Below are positions 1 to 9,340 of a stretch of 64,000 nt of DNA, piece after piece; the first letter of the stretch is position 1; each line of letters opens with the position of its first letter. Source of the stretch: Macrotrachela quadricornifera. Taxonomy: Eukaryota > Rotifera > Eurotatoria > Philodinida > Philodinidae. The stretch covers positions 2,334,891 through 2,398,890 of the forward strand of contig JAJEKB010021308.1 in assembly GCA_022393335.1 (NCBI GenBank), read 5' to 3'. The notes under the pieces are model-generated. The model was given only the letters and a program-made list of their open reading frames with translations, was not told the origin of the DNA and did no database searches. A program made the translations under genes and the position numbers.

Positions 1-1627
1 TGTTCCAGTTATCAGTGAAATTCGAGTAAAATTAAAAAGACTAAAACAGTCTAAACAAAATCCTAAGCTTCAAATTCATGTTCTCAAAACTAACACAGAC
101 ATAAAGGAAAAATTCTGTATCAAAGTACAGAACCGATTTGAAGCATTGAGCGAAACCACAACGGCTGACGTTTTGTGGGAGCATATAAAATCCTCAATAT
201 TATTGTCTGTGGAAGAAGTAATCTCAAAAGTGCAAACGCACAAAAAGAAGAAATGGATGAATAATGACATTGTACAATTAATGGAACAGAGACGACTCAA
301 GAAATCAGAAAGAAATGTTCAGAAGCAAAAGAAAATTGGTTGAACGAACAGTGTTCAGAGATTGAATACAAGTTGAATGTGAACACCAAATGCGCTTATC
401 AAAAAATCAATAAAATCACCGGAAAAATCAAGATGCACTAGTTTAGGCTGTATAAAATCAAAAAATGGAACCATCCTCATGGATAAATAGGATATATTGA
501 ACAGGTGGTCAGAATACATAGAAGAACTGTTCCACGACAATAGAGCTTCTAAGCCCAACATAAAGAAAAATATAGAAGGACCTCCAATAATGAAAGATGA
601 AGTGAGACAGGCTATAAAATCAATGAAATTAAACAAAGCAACAGGTCCTGATGGAATATCCATTGAAATGATCCAATGTCTCGATGAACTAGGTGTCGAT
701 GTCATGACAAAACTAATAAACAGAATATATGATACAGTTGAAATTCCAGAAGATCTAATAAAATCAATATTCATAGCTCTTCCAAAAAAATCTGGAGCTA
801 CTGAATGTGAACTTCATCGCACAATCAGTCTCATGAGTCACGTAATAAAAATTCTCCTCAAGATTCTGTTGATACGCATGAAAAGCAAAATCAGGCCAGA
901 AATAAGAAAAGAACAATATGGATTCACACCTGATAAAAGCACCAGAAATGCAATTCTCATTCTTAGAATGATAATAGAAAGATCTATAGAAGTCAAACAT
1001 GACATATACCTCTGTTTTCTCGATTACACAAAAGCGTTTGACAAAGTCAAACACGGCAATCTATTCAAAATTCTAGAAAAGCTAGATATTGATCGCAAAG
1101 ATCTACGATTAATACGAAATCTATATTGGAATCAGAAAGCCGCCATGAAAGTACATAATGACATTAGTCAATACACAAATATCAAGAGAGGTGTCGGACA
1201 AGGTTGTGTTCTATCTCCAGACCTCTTCAACATCTATAGCGAAATGATACTCAGAAATATAGAAGATGTAGAAGGAATAAAAATTGGAGGCTATAATTGT
1301 AACAACCTTAGATATGCAGACGATACTGTATTAATAGCTAGTACTGAAAAAGATCTGCAGAAAATGATTGATATAGTCTCAAAAGAAAGCATAAAGATGG
1401 GACTATCACTCAATGTCAAAAAATCAGAATGCATGATTATTTCCAAGAACAAAATCCCACCGTCATGCAACATTAATATCAATGGCGAAACAATCAAGCA
1501 AGTTGCTCGATTTAACTACTAGGATCCATCATAACATCAGATGGACGACGTGATGAAGACATCAAAAAAAGAATTGCTCTCGCTAAACAAGCATTCCAAA
1601 AGATGAGTCCAATTCTGAAAAATAGAT
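1..1627 (+). pseudogene. Non-LTR retrotransposon (RTE/CR1-like LINE) remnant with reverse transcriptase
   Basis: Frame 2 is open from the window edge to 343 and reads as the linker that precedes a LINE reverse transcriptase. It breaks at about 330 by a frameshift (the next stretch continues in another frame to about 438, then a stop). The main RT segment is open at 497-1522. It carries the palm motifs GPDGIS, FLDYTKAFDKVKH, GVGQGCVLSP and the catalytic YADD at about 1313-1324. Another frameshift near 1520 is followed by the continuation GSIITSDGRRDEDIKKRI, up to about 1627. The endonuclease half lies outside the window or is lost, and the 3' end is cut. In the family, the RT copies element RNA at a nicked target; this copy is dead. 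The RTE-like assignment rests on motif style only. Confidence 0.88.
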
Positions 1628-1878
1628 CTGGGCATGGCCAGTCATGTGATACCCCATTCGTTTTACTACAATTATTTAGTAGAAAAACGTGAAATTTTTA
1701 CCATATATAGTACATATATAGTGCTAACGATTTGTCATTTTCAGAGGTCTATATGTTTCTAGAATAGAACATTTTTCGAATACTTCTTTAGAACCAGTAC
1801 TCTAAACGCAAATGAAGTATCAATGGTGCTAGTCTATTAGCAAATGATCGTGCGAGAAGAAACAACATATTCTACTAT

Positions 1879-2745
1879 TTATTTGCGAATTGGGTGTTTA
1901 TCTAAGTTCATGTTACATAGAGTAGAAACAACTTGTGTGATCTTAGTTATTTTTTCAAAATCATCAATCGCTCCTCGATAAACACCACCTAGAATAGCAT
2001 AGGTTTTGAGACGTTGATTTATATTTTCTATAACTGCTCTTGCGCTATTAATGTCACGATTGAGCTTTTTGTCATCATCTGTTAATTGACGTCCCCGTTG
2101 TTTTTTCCTTAGAGTTACCACATAATCTTCCCCAATATATCCTTTATGACTAATAATTTGCACAGAATCGTTCACATGTTCTAATAGTCCAGATTCTCTT
2201 AGAATTGTGATATCATGTGCACTCCCACGATAACATTCGGATACATGTACTATTCGATGATGAAAGTCACACGCTATATGTACCTTCATTGCATAATTCG
2301 TTGGACTTTTTAAATGATAATAAGCTTTACGTTGATCTGAATCATAAGATTCAGGAATTGCAATGAAGGTCGAATCAACTATTAATATGTGATGGCGTTC
2401 TGGACCATGCGGTGTTCGATTACTTGCCATATTGATAGGTAATGAAATTAATTTTGGATATATACAGGAATATAAGATATCGATGATTTCTGTTAGGAAA
2501 TAATTTACTGTTGATCGACCCAAATTGATCTCTGTAGAAATATATTGTTCGGAATGATAATGTTTTAAATGCCATAATGTAACCACAAGTAAATTGATGG
2601 GAGAAAGATATGGTGTTATAATATCGTCTTTATGTTTTTCTTTTCTATGAGATCGATAACGTATTAGTGATTCTTCGCACATAAATTTATATTGTCTGAC
2701 TGTAGATCCGAATTTTGTACAGTATGCAAAAATGGAGTTTTGCAT
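1879..2745 (-). CDS. PIF/Harbinger (HARBI1-like, DDE_Tnp_4) transposase, probably inactive
   Basis: An intact 288-residue ORF. The N-terminal half has a helix-turn-helix-like stretch (about residues 45-95). The C-terminal half matches the DDE_Tnp_4 nuclease fold: D124 in LIVDSTF, the GSAHDIT motif around D178, then SHKGY at 199-203, and E240 in ARAVIENINQRLK. In this family the second catalytic aspartate normally sits in the D-x-G-Y motif, but here that position is H200 (codon CAT, one base from GAT). The enzyme therefore probably cannot cut DNA although the frame is open. I could not find terminal inverted repeats or target duplications on either side. It could be a decaying copy or a domesticated protein. 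It lies directly after the LINE remnant. Confidence 0.85.
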   Translation of the reverse strand: MQNSIFAYCTKFGSTVRQYKFMCEESLIRYRSHRKEKHKDDIITPYLSPINLLVVTLWHLKHYHSEQYISTEINLGRSTVNYFLTEIIDILYSCIYPKLISLPINMASNRTPHGPERHHILIVDSTFIAIPESYDSDQRKAYYHLKSPTNYAMKVHIACDFHHRIVHVSECYRGSAHDITILRESGLLEHVNDSVQIISHKGYIGEDYVVTLRKKQRGRQLTDDDKKLNRDINSARAVIENINQRLKTYAILGGVYRGAIDDFEKITKITQVVSTLCNMNLDKHPIRK

Positions 2746-2878
2746 TTCAATTACTCACTGTTGAAAACATTCATATCTATCAGCACTGTATTAATATAAT
2801 TGGAAACAAGCTCATCATTATGAATGCTGATTATTTTAGAAACAATATGTTTTTTTATTCTGAAATCTTATAAAAGGA

Positions 2879-2929
2879 TTCAGCTATTTAAATAATGTAA
2901 TAGTTGTAAATATAGTTTAAATAGCTGAA
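2879..2929. repeat. Short hairpin (14-bp perfect inverted repeat)
   Basis: TTCAGCTATTTAAA at 2879-2892 pairs with its exact complement at 2916-2929 across a 23-bp loop. It lies upstream of the DDE transposase ORF and might be part of that element, but no full terminal repeat was found. Confidence 0.5.
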
Positions 2930-3060
2930 CTTTTACTTTTCAATAGCTACTGTAACAAAAAGTTACACGAATATTATAGATGCGCCTTACTTTGAGTAGC
3001 TATATAGAGTTTTAAATAGCTATAATATTTAATTAAAAAGTATCTCTCTTGAGAAGCTAC

Positions 3061-3350
3061 GATTATCCACACAAACACTCCAAGTTGTCCTGACAAACAT
3101 CCACAGAACTCCATAATCTACATTCTGACCCAAATAAGCGCTATCCCCAAAAAAACTTTTCTTAACGAACTATCCTTTGAAACCATATAAGACTGGCCAA
3201 AACGTGCCTATATATATATGCAAACACTCAGAATCTCTATTATGGTCCACATAAACATACCAAGTTATCTTGATAAACACCCACAGCACTCCATAATCTA
3301 CATTTTTACACGAATAGGTACTGTCCCCAAATAACTTTTCTCTAGAAACA
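3061..3350. repeat. Diverged direct repeat, 180-bp offset
   Basis: Two ~110-bp segments, about 3061-3170 and 3241-3350, share the order of blocks and the exact string CCATAATCTACAT, at 3111 and 3291. The offset is 180 bp. Roughly four fifths of positions agree by eye. No coding sense was seen in either unit. Confidence 0.65.
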
Positions 3351-3360
3351 TCTCTTAACA

Positions 3361-4288
3361 TAAAGAGAATCGTTGAAATAAGTAAAAATGCATGAAAAAA
3401 GAGAAAAAATGTAAAAACATATGGTAATATTGAGTTAGTTTATATAAAGGACTTAATAGATCCAAATTAGAATTTCTAACAACACGAAAATACTATAATC
3501 CAATCTCTGACATATAATTCGAAATATCTTCTTATGTATTATTTATTTTATTAAATAAAAAATACAATATTATCACGTGATTAAAAAGAGCTTCAAAAAT
3601 ACTAAAAAGTAGTCGTAGAAGTACTCGTAATTCATCAACAGTACGTAGATATGCCTTGATAATAAACACTAAGATGTTCGAAACGTCGAAAAAATACAAA
3701 ATTATCTCGAATATAAAGAGAAAAAATATGATTGAATTAAAATTATCACCACTCATTGATTTTATAACTTACTAAAATTTCTTGAGATAGGAAAATTGAA
3801 ATCTGAGGTAAGATTTCTATAAAACTTGAGTAAAGTTAATCGACGATGGAAAATTTGAGTCTGAAATAAACTTCTAGGATATTCAACTGAACATTGCCGA
3901 TATGAGAAACATAGATTAAGTAATGTCCACTCGGGAGTGGCGTGACAAGGAGGTGTTGATGACTGACTCGAACATAGTTGTCATATTCTCTAGCAGAGAG
4001 GCGCTTTTGCAGAAAGATTGAGAATCATTATTTGTAAAATTGAGATTAGACACGTTTTGGGAGTAAAACATTCAGAATAGAGCACTACCTAGTAATACTT
4101 AATAGAAGTATTCGCTTACATTATCCATATAAAAAAAAGTCTTGAATAAAGTTCTTCTATTAACAAAAAATTTATTATGTTGGGTGATTTATTAGAATGA
4201 ATAAAAAGAAAAAAAATAGGTTAGTCATAACACTCGCACACCGCAAAAAGTTTGAATTTGAATGTTCTTGTGATCGATTAATGCAAGG
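3361..4288. other. AT-rich intergenic, nothing recognised
   Basis: Short ORFs only, with no family motifs, on either strand. It separates the direct repeat from the 3' end of the PaaK-like gene. Confidence 0.5.
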
Positions 4289-5662
4289 TTATTTAAGTAA
4301 ATTTTCGAAGATTATATTTCGTTTATCAATAATTTTTAATAATTTATTTGATCTTTTATCTCGTATGAGTTCATTATATTGAACCAATTCCCATTCGATT
4401 AACAATTGATCACCAATATTGGGTGAAGGTAAACATTGTTTCAAATTGTTTTCTACAGTTTTCTTCAAAAATTCTAATGAAGTAGATTTATTTTCAACAT
4501 ATCGAAAAGTCATTTTTATTTTTCTTCTATCATTTTGATCTTGATCGATAATCAATTGCCATTCGAATATATCACATTCACTCATACAACTTTCAATATT
4601 AGATTTCGATAGAGTTCCAAAATTCATCATAGTTAATCGTTCACTTTGAAGAACTTCAATTAGACCATACTTGTTATTATTATCATTCAATATCAATTGT
4701 CCAATGTCTCCTGTATCAAATCGAATGAGTTGATTACGTCGTCGAATTAAATTTGTTACAACAATGTGTGAATTGATAATTTCTATGTTAATCAGTTGTT
4801 TTGGATACATATATATTCTCGTAGATGAATATTTAGGTATTTGACATGCAAATACACCAGCTTCTGCTGAACCATAGAAACCCAAATAGATATGACAATT
4901 AAATATTTGTTTAAAATAATCTCGTTTGAATTCATCAAGTGATTCACCAGCAAAAAATATTCTATCAAATTTTACTTGTCTTTTTGGATATTCTTTTTCG
5001 ATAAATAAAGCCAATTGTATTAAACGATAAGGTGCCCCCATCAATACATTTGGATGAAAATATTCAATTATTTTGATAACATCATTATCTTTCGCATCAC
5101 CACCCACTGGTAATGTTGTACAATTAGCAAATGAACAAAAATCGTTGAATATTTCAAGTGATCGATACATATTACCTGCTTGAAACAAATTGAGACAAAC
5201 ATCACTCTCCAAAAGCACATTTTCGGAGATCATCATATCCGTTAAAATTTGTCTTTGTCGTTCATTTTCATGAATATCTGTAGCAAAGTATAAATCTTCT
5301 CCTCCACTACCTCCAGATGATGATAAATAAACACTTTTATTCCATTGTCGTTGCATTGAATTCGACAAAGTTAGCTGTTGACGTAATTGTGCCTTGGTTA
5401 ACACACTACCATCATCACTACAATAAATATGTTGACGTTGTACATATGGACGAAAACAGTAACCTCCGGTAGAAACGTTGACAATCTTATTTGGAGATGC
5501 TCGAATGATTCCCATATTGAAACATTGATCATTGAAACAGTACAACGTACCACAAAGATTCATCGATTCAAATTGTATTGACTCGTGAAAATATTGTACG
5601 ATCCATTGTTGATGAGTTGCATCCGAGAGTAAAAACAACCATTTATCAACTGAAGTATCCAT
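4289..5662 (-). CDS. PaaK-like adenylate-forming enzyme (phenylacetate-CoA ligase family)
   Basis: A single open frame of 457 residues with the landmarks of the ANL adenylating superfamily, PaaK branch. The phosphate-binding loop is SSSGGSGGED (114-123). A GxP-like stretch LMGAPYRL follows at 207-214, then FAGESLDE (237-244), the adenine/Mg motif GFYGSAEAG (261-269), the ribose-binding RFDTGDIG (314-321), and a C-terminal basic segment RDKRSNKLLKIID whose K440 sits where the catalytic lysine of the mobile domain is expected. The family activates a carboxylic acid as acyl-AMP and passes it to CoA or a carrier thiol; the acid here is unknown. The length is close to bacterial PaaK (about 430-440 residues), so the gene looks complete. 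No intron is needed. The single-exon structure and bacterial-type family make horizontal origin plausible. A splice acceptor just upstream of the ATG (ATTAG) cannot be excluded. Confidence 0.82.
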   Translation of the reverse strand: MDTSVDKWLFLLSDATHQQWIVQYFHESIQFESMNLCGTLYCFNDQCFNMGIIRASPNKIVNVSTGGYCFRPYVQRQHIYCSDDGSVLTKAQLRQQLTLSNSMQRQWNKSVYLSSSGGSGGEDLYFATDIHENERQRQILTDMMISENVLLESDVCLNLFQAGNMYRSLEIFNDFCSFANCTTLPVGGDAKDNDVIKIIEYFHPNVLMGAPYRLIQLALFIEKEYPKRQVKFDRIFFAGESLDEFKRDYFKQIFNCHIYLGFYGSAEAGVFACQIPKYSSTRIYMYPKQLINIEIINSHIVVTNLIRRRNQLIRFDTGDIGQLILNDNNNKYGLIEVLQSERLTMMNFGTLSKSNIESCMSECDIFEWQLIIDQDQNDRRKIKMTFRYVENKSTSLEFLKKTVENNLKQCLPSPNIGDQLLIEWELVQYNELIRDKRSNKLLKIIDKRNIIFENLLK

Positions 5663-5857
5663 ACCTAATTCATAATTTTGAAGTCATATTTTTACATGAG
5701 TAAAACATATTAGAAAACAGTCAAAATATGTGACCTCAAAATTTCCAGTTGATCTACTTCTTTTGTTCAGCATATTAAGTTGACATCTAAGTTCTTGCGT
5801 TTTCTTTTTAAATATAAAGGGAGTATGAATATCTTTCGAATAATAATAAAGTCATCG

Positions 5858-6334
5858 ATATGAATGGTGATTTACCTCGACCCGGTAGACCACTGGAGGT
5901 AGATGTGGATCTCTTAAAGTAGCTTGAGTGCTCTCATACTGCGGTGGAAATACATCTGAACGAATTAGATAAAAGGTTTGATGTTTCTATGGATTTAATA
6001 ACATCTCACGGCAACTATCAATAGCTCCGCAATCTTATCACTAGCGATGAGAAGTGGGTGTTGCACATTAACTACATGCACAGACGCCACCGGCTAAGTC
6101 CTGGTCAAACAGACGTAGCTAATCCTGAGCATTTGGTGGGATATCAATGGAATTATTCACTTCGAAAATTCTTCCGAATGGTTGCGCCATTATCGCTGAT
6201 CTCTACTATCAACAATTGGATGGAGCTACTGAAAAACTCCAGAGAAAGCATGATCGAATTTTCTATTCTTCGTCTTCAAATCCTCATAAACCACGAACTT
6301 TTAACTTCAAACAAAAATTGTGGTAAATACTAGA
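5858..6334 (+). pseudogene. Mariner transposase remnant (internally deleted)
   Basis: Reading through stops, the plus strand gives LPRPGRPLEVDVDLLK, then after a stop a short linker and HLNELDKRFDVSM, then ITSDEKWVLHINYMHRRHRL and SPGQTDVANPE. These match the order of motifs of mariner transposases (the RPGRP linker after the HTH, the first catalytic D in the SDEKWVLH block). Two in-frame stops (5917-5919 area and near 6021) and a deletion between the linker and the catalytic domain make it dead. The later two catalytic residues are not recognisable. A related fragment is at 40279-40615. Confidence 0.8.
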
Positions 6335-6419
6335 AATGCGTAAACACGAAATTTTGAGCTCACTTTTGTTCACTTTAGAAAATCTACCCATGCTAATATT
6401 TTCCTCTTTTCCTAACATA

Positions 6420-7726
6420 CATGGGGCACTACAAAAGTTTTACAGCCAGCCCTTACGACAAATATTCAGAGGCTGGTTCTAATGTATTTTTTCAAAGTAC
6501 TGTCCTTCAGCATCGATGCACTTGTGCATTCGAATAAACCAGTCTTTGAAGCAGTTTTGGAAGTCTTCTTTTGTGAGGCTGTCTATGGCTTGTTCTAAGG
6601 CTGCTAACATTGCGTCGTCGTCGTTGAATTGAATGCCACGTAGCTGATTTTTAAGTTTGGGAAACAAGAAGAAGTCACAGGGACTAAGATCTGGTGAATA
6701 TGGAGGATTCGGATATGATTCTACATGATTTTCGGCTAAAAATTCGTTGGTAATCCAGGCTCGATGTGGTCTTGCGTCATCATCATGAAGAATGAGGCCT
6801 CGAAGACCGCTCCTAGGTCGTCATTCTGATACAGTTTTGAAGACTTGTGGTAGACAGGTGTTGACATACCAACTTGCATTTAATGTTGCACCAGTTTCTA
6901 ATGGTACCGTCTTGATTAAACCAAATTTCATAAAAAAACAGCCACCATTCTTTTGCCTGAACTTTTGTTTCGACGAACTTTAGTTGGACGTGGATCAGTT
7001 TTTGACACCAAAACTTTTGATTGCTCGTTTGTTTCTGGATTATAATGATAGAACCAAGATTCGTCACCAGTTATAATGTCAAATACACGACGGTGCCGGC
7101 CTTCTTCGAATCTATTCAATGAGTGTCGGCAAATTTGAATACGCCACTGTTTTTGATCATCGGTTCAATGATGTGGCACCCATCGAGCACAAATCTTGCG
7201 TAGCTTCAAATAATCATGAATGATTGAATTAATTGCTGGCGAACTAATACCAAAGATGTCTTCTATTTGTTTGTATGTTGAATGAGGATCATTATCAATT
7301 ATTGATCGTACAGCATCAATAGTTTGTTCGTTGACAGATGTTCGAGGACGATTTGGACGGGCAGCATCTTCAACACTAAAATTATTCCGCTGGAATTCAT
7401 GAAATCAACGAAGAGCTGTGGTGTCACAAGGTGCTTGGTCCCCCCATGCTTGCACCAAACGGGCATGGCTTTCGTTGTATGTTAAACCAATTTTCCAGTC
7501 ATATAAAATCATAGTGCGAAATTGTTCACGTGTGAGTTGAATACTCATATCGAAAATGATACGAGGGTGATTCGAAAGAAATGAAAAAATACAATGATGG
7601 GTAATCCGTGGAAGTTTGAAATTTTGCACATAGTCCTAAATATGTTTAGTCGTTATAGTAGAATAGATGTCCTCAAATTACGACTTCTAGAAGAGTCCGG
7701 CTGCAAAACTTTTGTAGTGCCCTATG
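6420..7726 (-). mobile_element. Full-length mariner element with 30-bp TIRs and TA target duplication
   Basis: The left terminal repeat at 6420-6449 begins CATGGGGCACTACAAAAG. The right one at 7697-7726, read on the minus strand, begins CATAGGGCACTACAAAAG. They differ at three of 30 positions. Both ends abut TA (6418-6419 and 7727-7728), the mariner target duplication. The element is 1307 bp, the normal mariner size. It holds one degenerate transposase gene on the minus strand. Confidence 0.92.
6479..7548 (-). pseudogene. Mariner transposase gene, frameshifted and stopped
   Basis: The gene begins MSIQLTREQFRTMILYDWK at 7548 and ends at the stop at 6479, which allows about 356 codons, near the usual 345. 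Motifs in order: an N-terminal HTH; ARPNRPRTSVNEQTIDAV; a WVPHH block followed by a stop; TGDESWFYHYNPE carrying the first catalytic D; a frameshift near 6930; a TGA near 6818; the HDDDARPH block; and YSPDLSPCDFFLFPKL with the third D. Spacing of the second and third aspartates fits D34D. An extra D in the HDDDA motif is unusual. At least one frameshift and two stops mean no active enzyme. Confidence 0.9.
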
Positions 7727-7728
7727 TA

Positions 7729-8253
7729 TATTTGCAATCAGCGATAAAGCAAAAAAGAAAATTTTCACAAATGACAATAATAGAGAGAAAAACTACACTG
7801 ATAATATGTAAATGTAAGTTTTATTGAAAGATTAAACAACGAAAGCAGAATATTTCCAATAAATTAATCACCTTGCATTTGAAGGATATTTATACCGAAT
7901 AATATATTCAAAAAAACTACTAAGTATGTCAACTATTATCACCAACTACGAAGTAATACTGTTAAAAATATTCCATTTTTTCAAACATTCTTTTCATTCA
8001 CTCATCGTAATTCTTAGTGTAATTGATGATATTTGTAATCTAAGTACAGGATATCACAAAAGTCATTTTACCGATAGATGACTTCATATCTTTACCAAAG
8101 TTCACAGCCAAAGAGCTGATTTTTTTAAACAATCATAGAAGCATGTTCACACTTTTAAACGATACTAAAACAGTTAGGTTGACTGCTTGTTAAGTGAGAC
8201 TTCCAGTCTTCAGTCAAAAAATGATATTGTTTTCTCATATATGGAAGAAACAA
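7729..8253. other. Intergenic, nothing recognised
   Basis: No open frame with recognisable motifs and no clear repeat was seen here. Confidence 0.45.
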
Positions 8254-8551
8254 CTCTGGTCAATGGAAACGACGCCGTTTACGGTGTCGTTTACTGCAGT
8301 TTACGATGCAAAAACGGATATTTTACCACTGTATGTTCACCGTATTGAGGCGTAATACGTGAAGCAGTAATACTGGGCCTGACGAAAGCCGTAGGACATT
8401 CATAGAAGAACCGTATACTGCTGTATTTGCTTTGTTAAGTGCTATCATCGCCTTGTATTACTGCTTCACGTATTACAACCCGAAATAACTCCGTTTACGG
8501 ATCGTTTTATACCGTATACGATCGTATACGGCCCGTGTTATTTGATCAGGG
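8254..8551. mobile_element. MITE-like inverted-repeat element
   Basis: The ends form an imperfect terminal repeat: CTCTGGTCAATGGAAACG on the left, CCCTGATCAAATAACACG from the right on the opposite strand. Inside is a perfect 21-bp inverted repeat at 8353-8373 and 8455-8475, and a run of CGTTTACGG/CGTATACG half-palindromes. No clear target duplication was found, so the class is unknown. Confidence 0.55.
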
Positions 8552-9340
8552 AATGTACAACGAAGGAATCTCAACTTATCACGATGAATTACTATCAATC
8601 AATGAGCCTCTGACTAATATGTGTTTTGTATCTTATACATATATTTTCTCTTCATATTTTTGTCGTTCTTTTCTACTATAGTCTAAATTCATAGCCCTAA
8701 CGTTAAAAATTGTTTTTTCTTCGAATATCATTCGCTCACATTCATCTAAAAGTAATATTTTCTTCTTAAGACTAGGAGTCTCATTTAACACAGAGTCAAT
8801 TGAACTTTTTTTAATGTCATTTAAAAATGTGAAACAAAATCAACTCTTTAGCTCTGAACTTTGGTAGAGATATGGAATCATCTATCGATAAATTGACTTT
8901 TGCGTCACCCTATACATCTAGTAGTTAAGAATCATGTGCTGTTCGTTGACAGATTGTTATTTGTTTCTTCTCATTTTTCTTATCAATGAGGCTGAAATTC
9001 AGACGTGTCTTCTAATTATCATTGTTCCACAAATCAATGCTTTCAATTAATTGTTTTTTTGATGGATTTTTTGTGAACGAATTCCTTCTATTTATCGAAT
9101 AGTACAAAAACATGTTCATCTACCATCAAGAACTGATACCAATCAAACTATTGAATCGTGATAAACTAATGAAAACACGTTGCTTCAATAAAATATATAC
9201 TTATTATTATTATTAGCTCATCAGAAATTTTCGTTTTCATGTTGATCTAGTTCATATAAAGGAAAAAATCCACAGTAGAGTCGAAAGATTATCCGTATAT
9301 CTATATAGATAGATTCTGGGCACTAATTTGTGGCAAACTA
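8552..9340. other. Intergenic downstream of the F-box/LRR gene, nothing recognised
   Basis: AT-rich sequence with short ATT runs (around 9200). No coding motif was seen. Confidence 0.45.
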
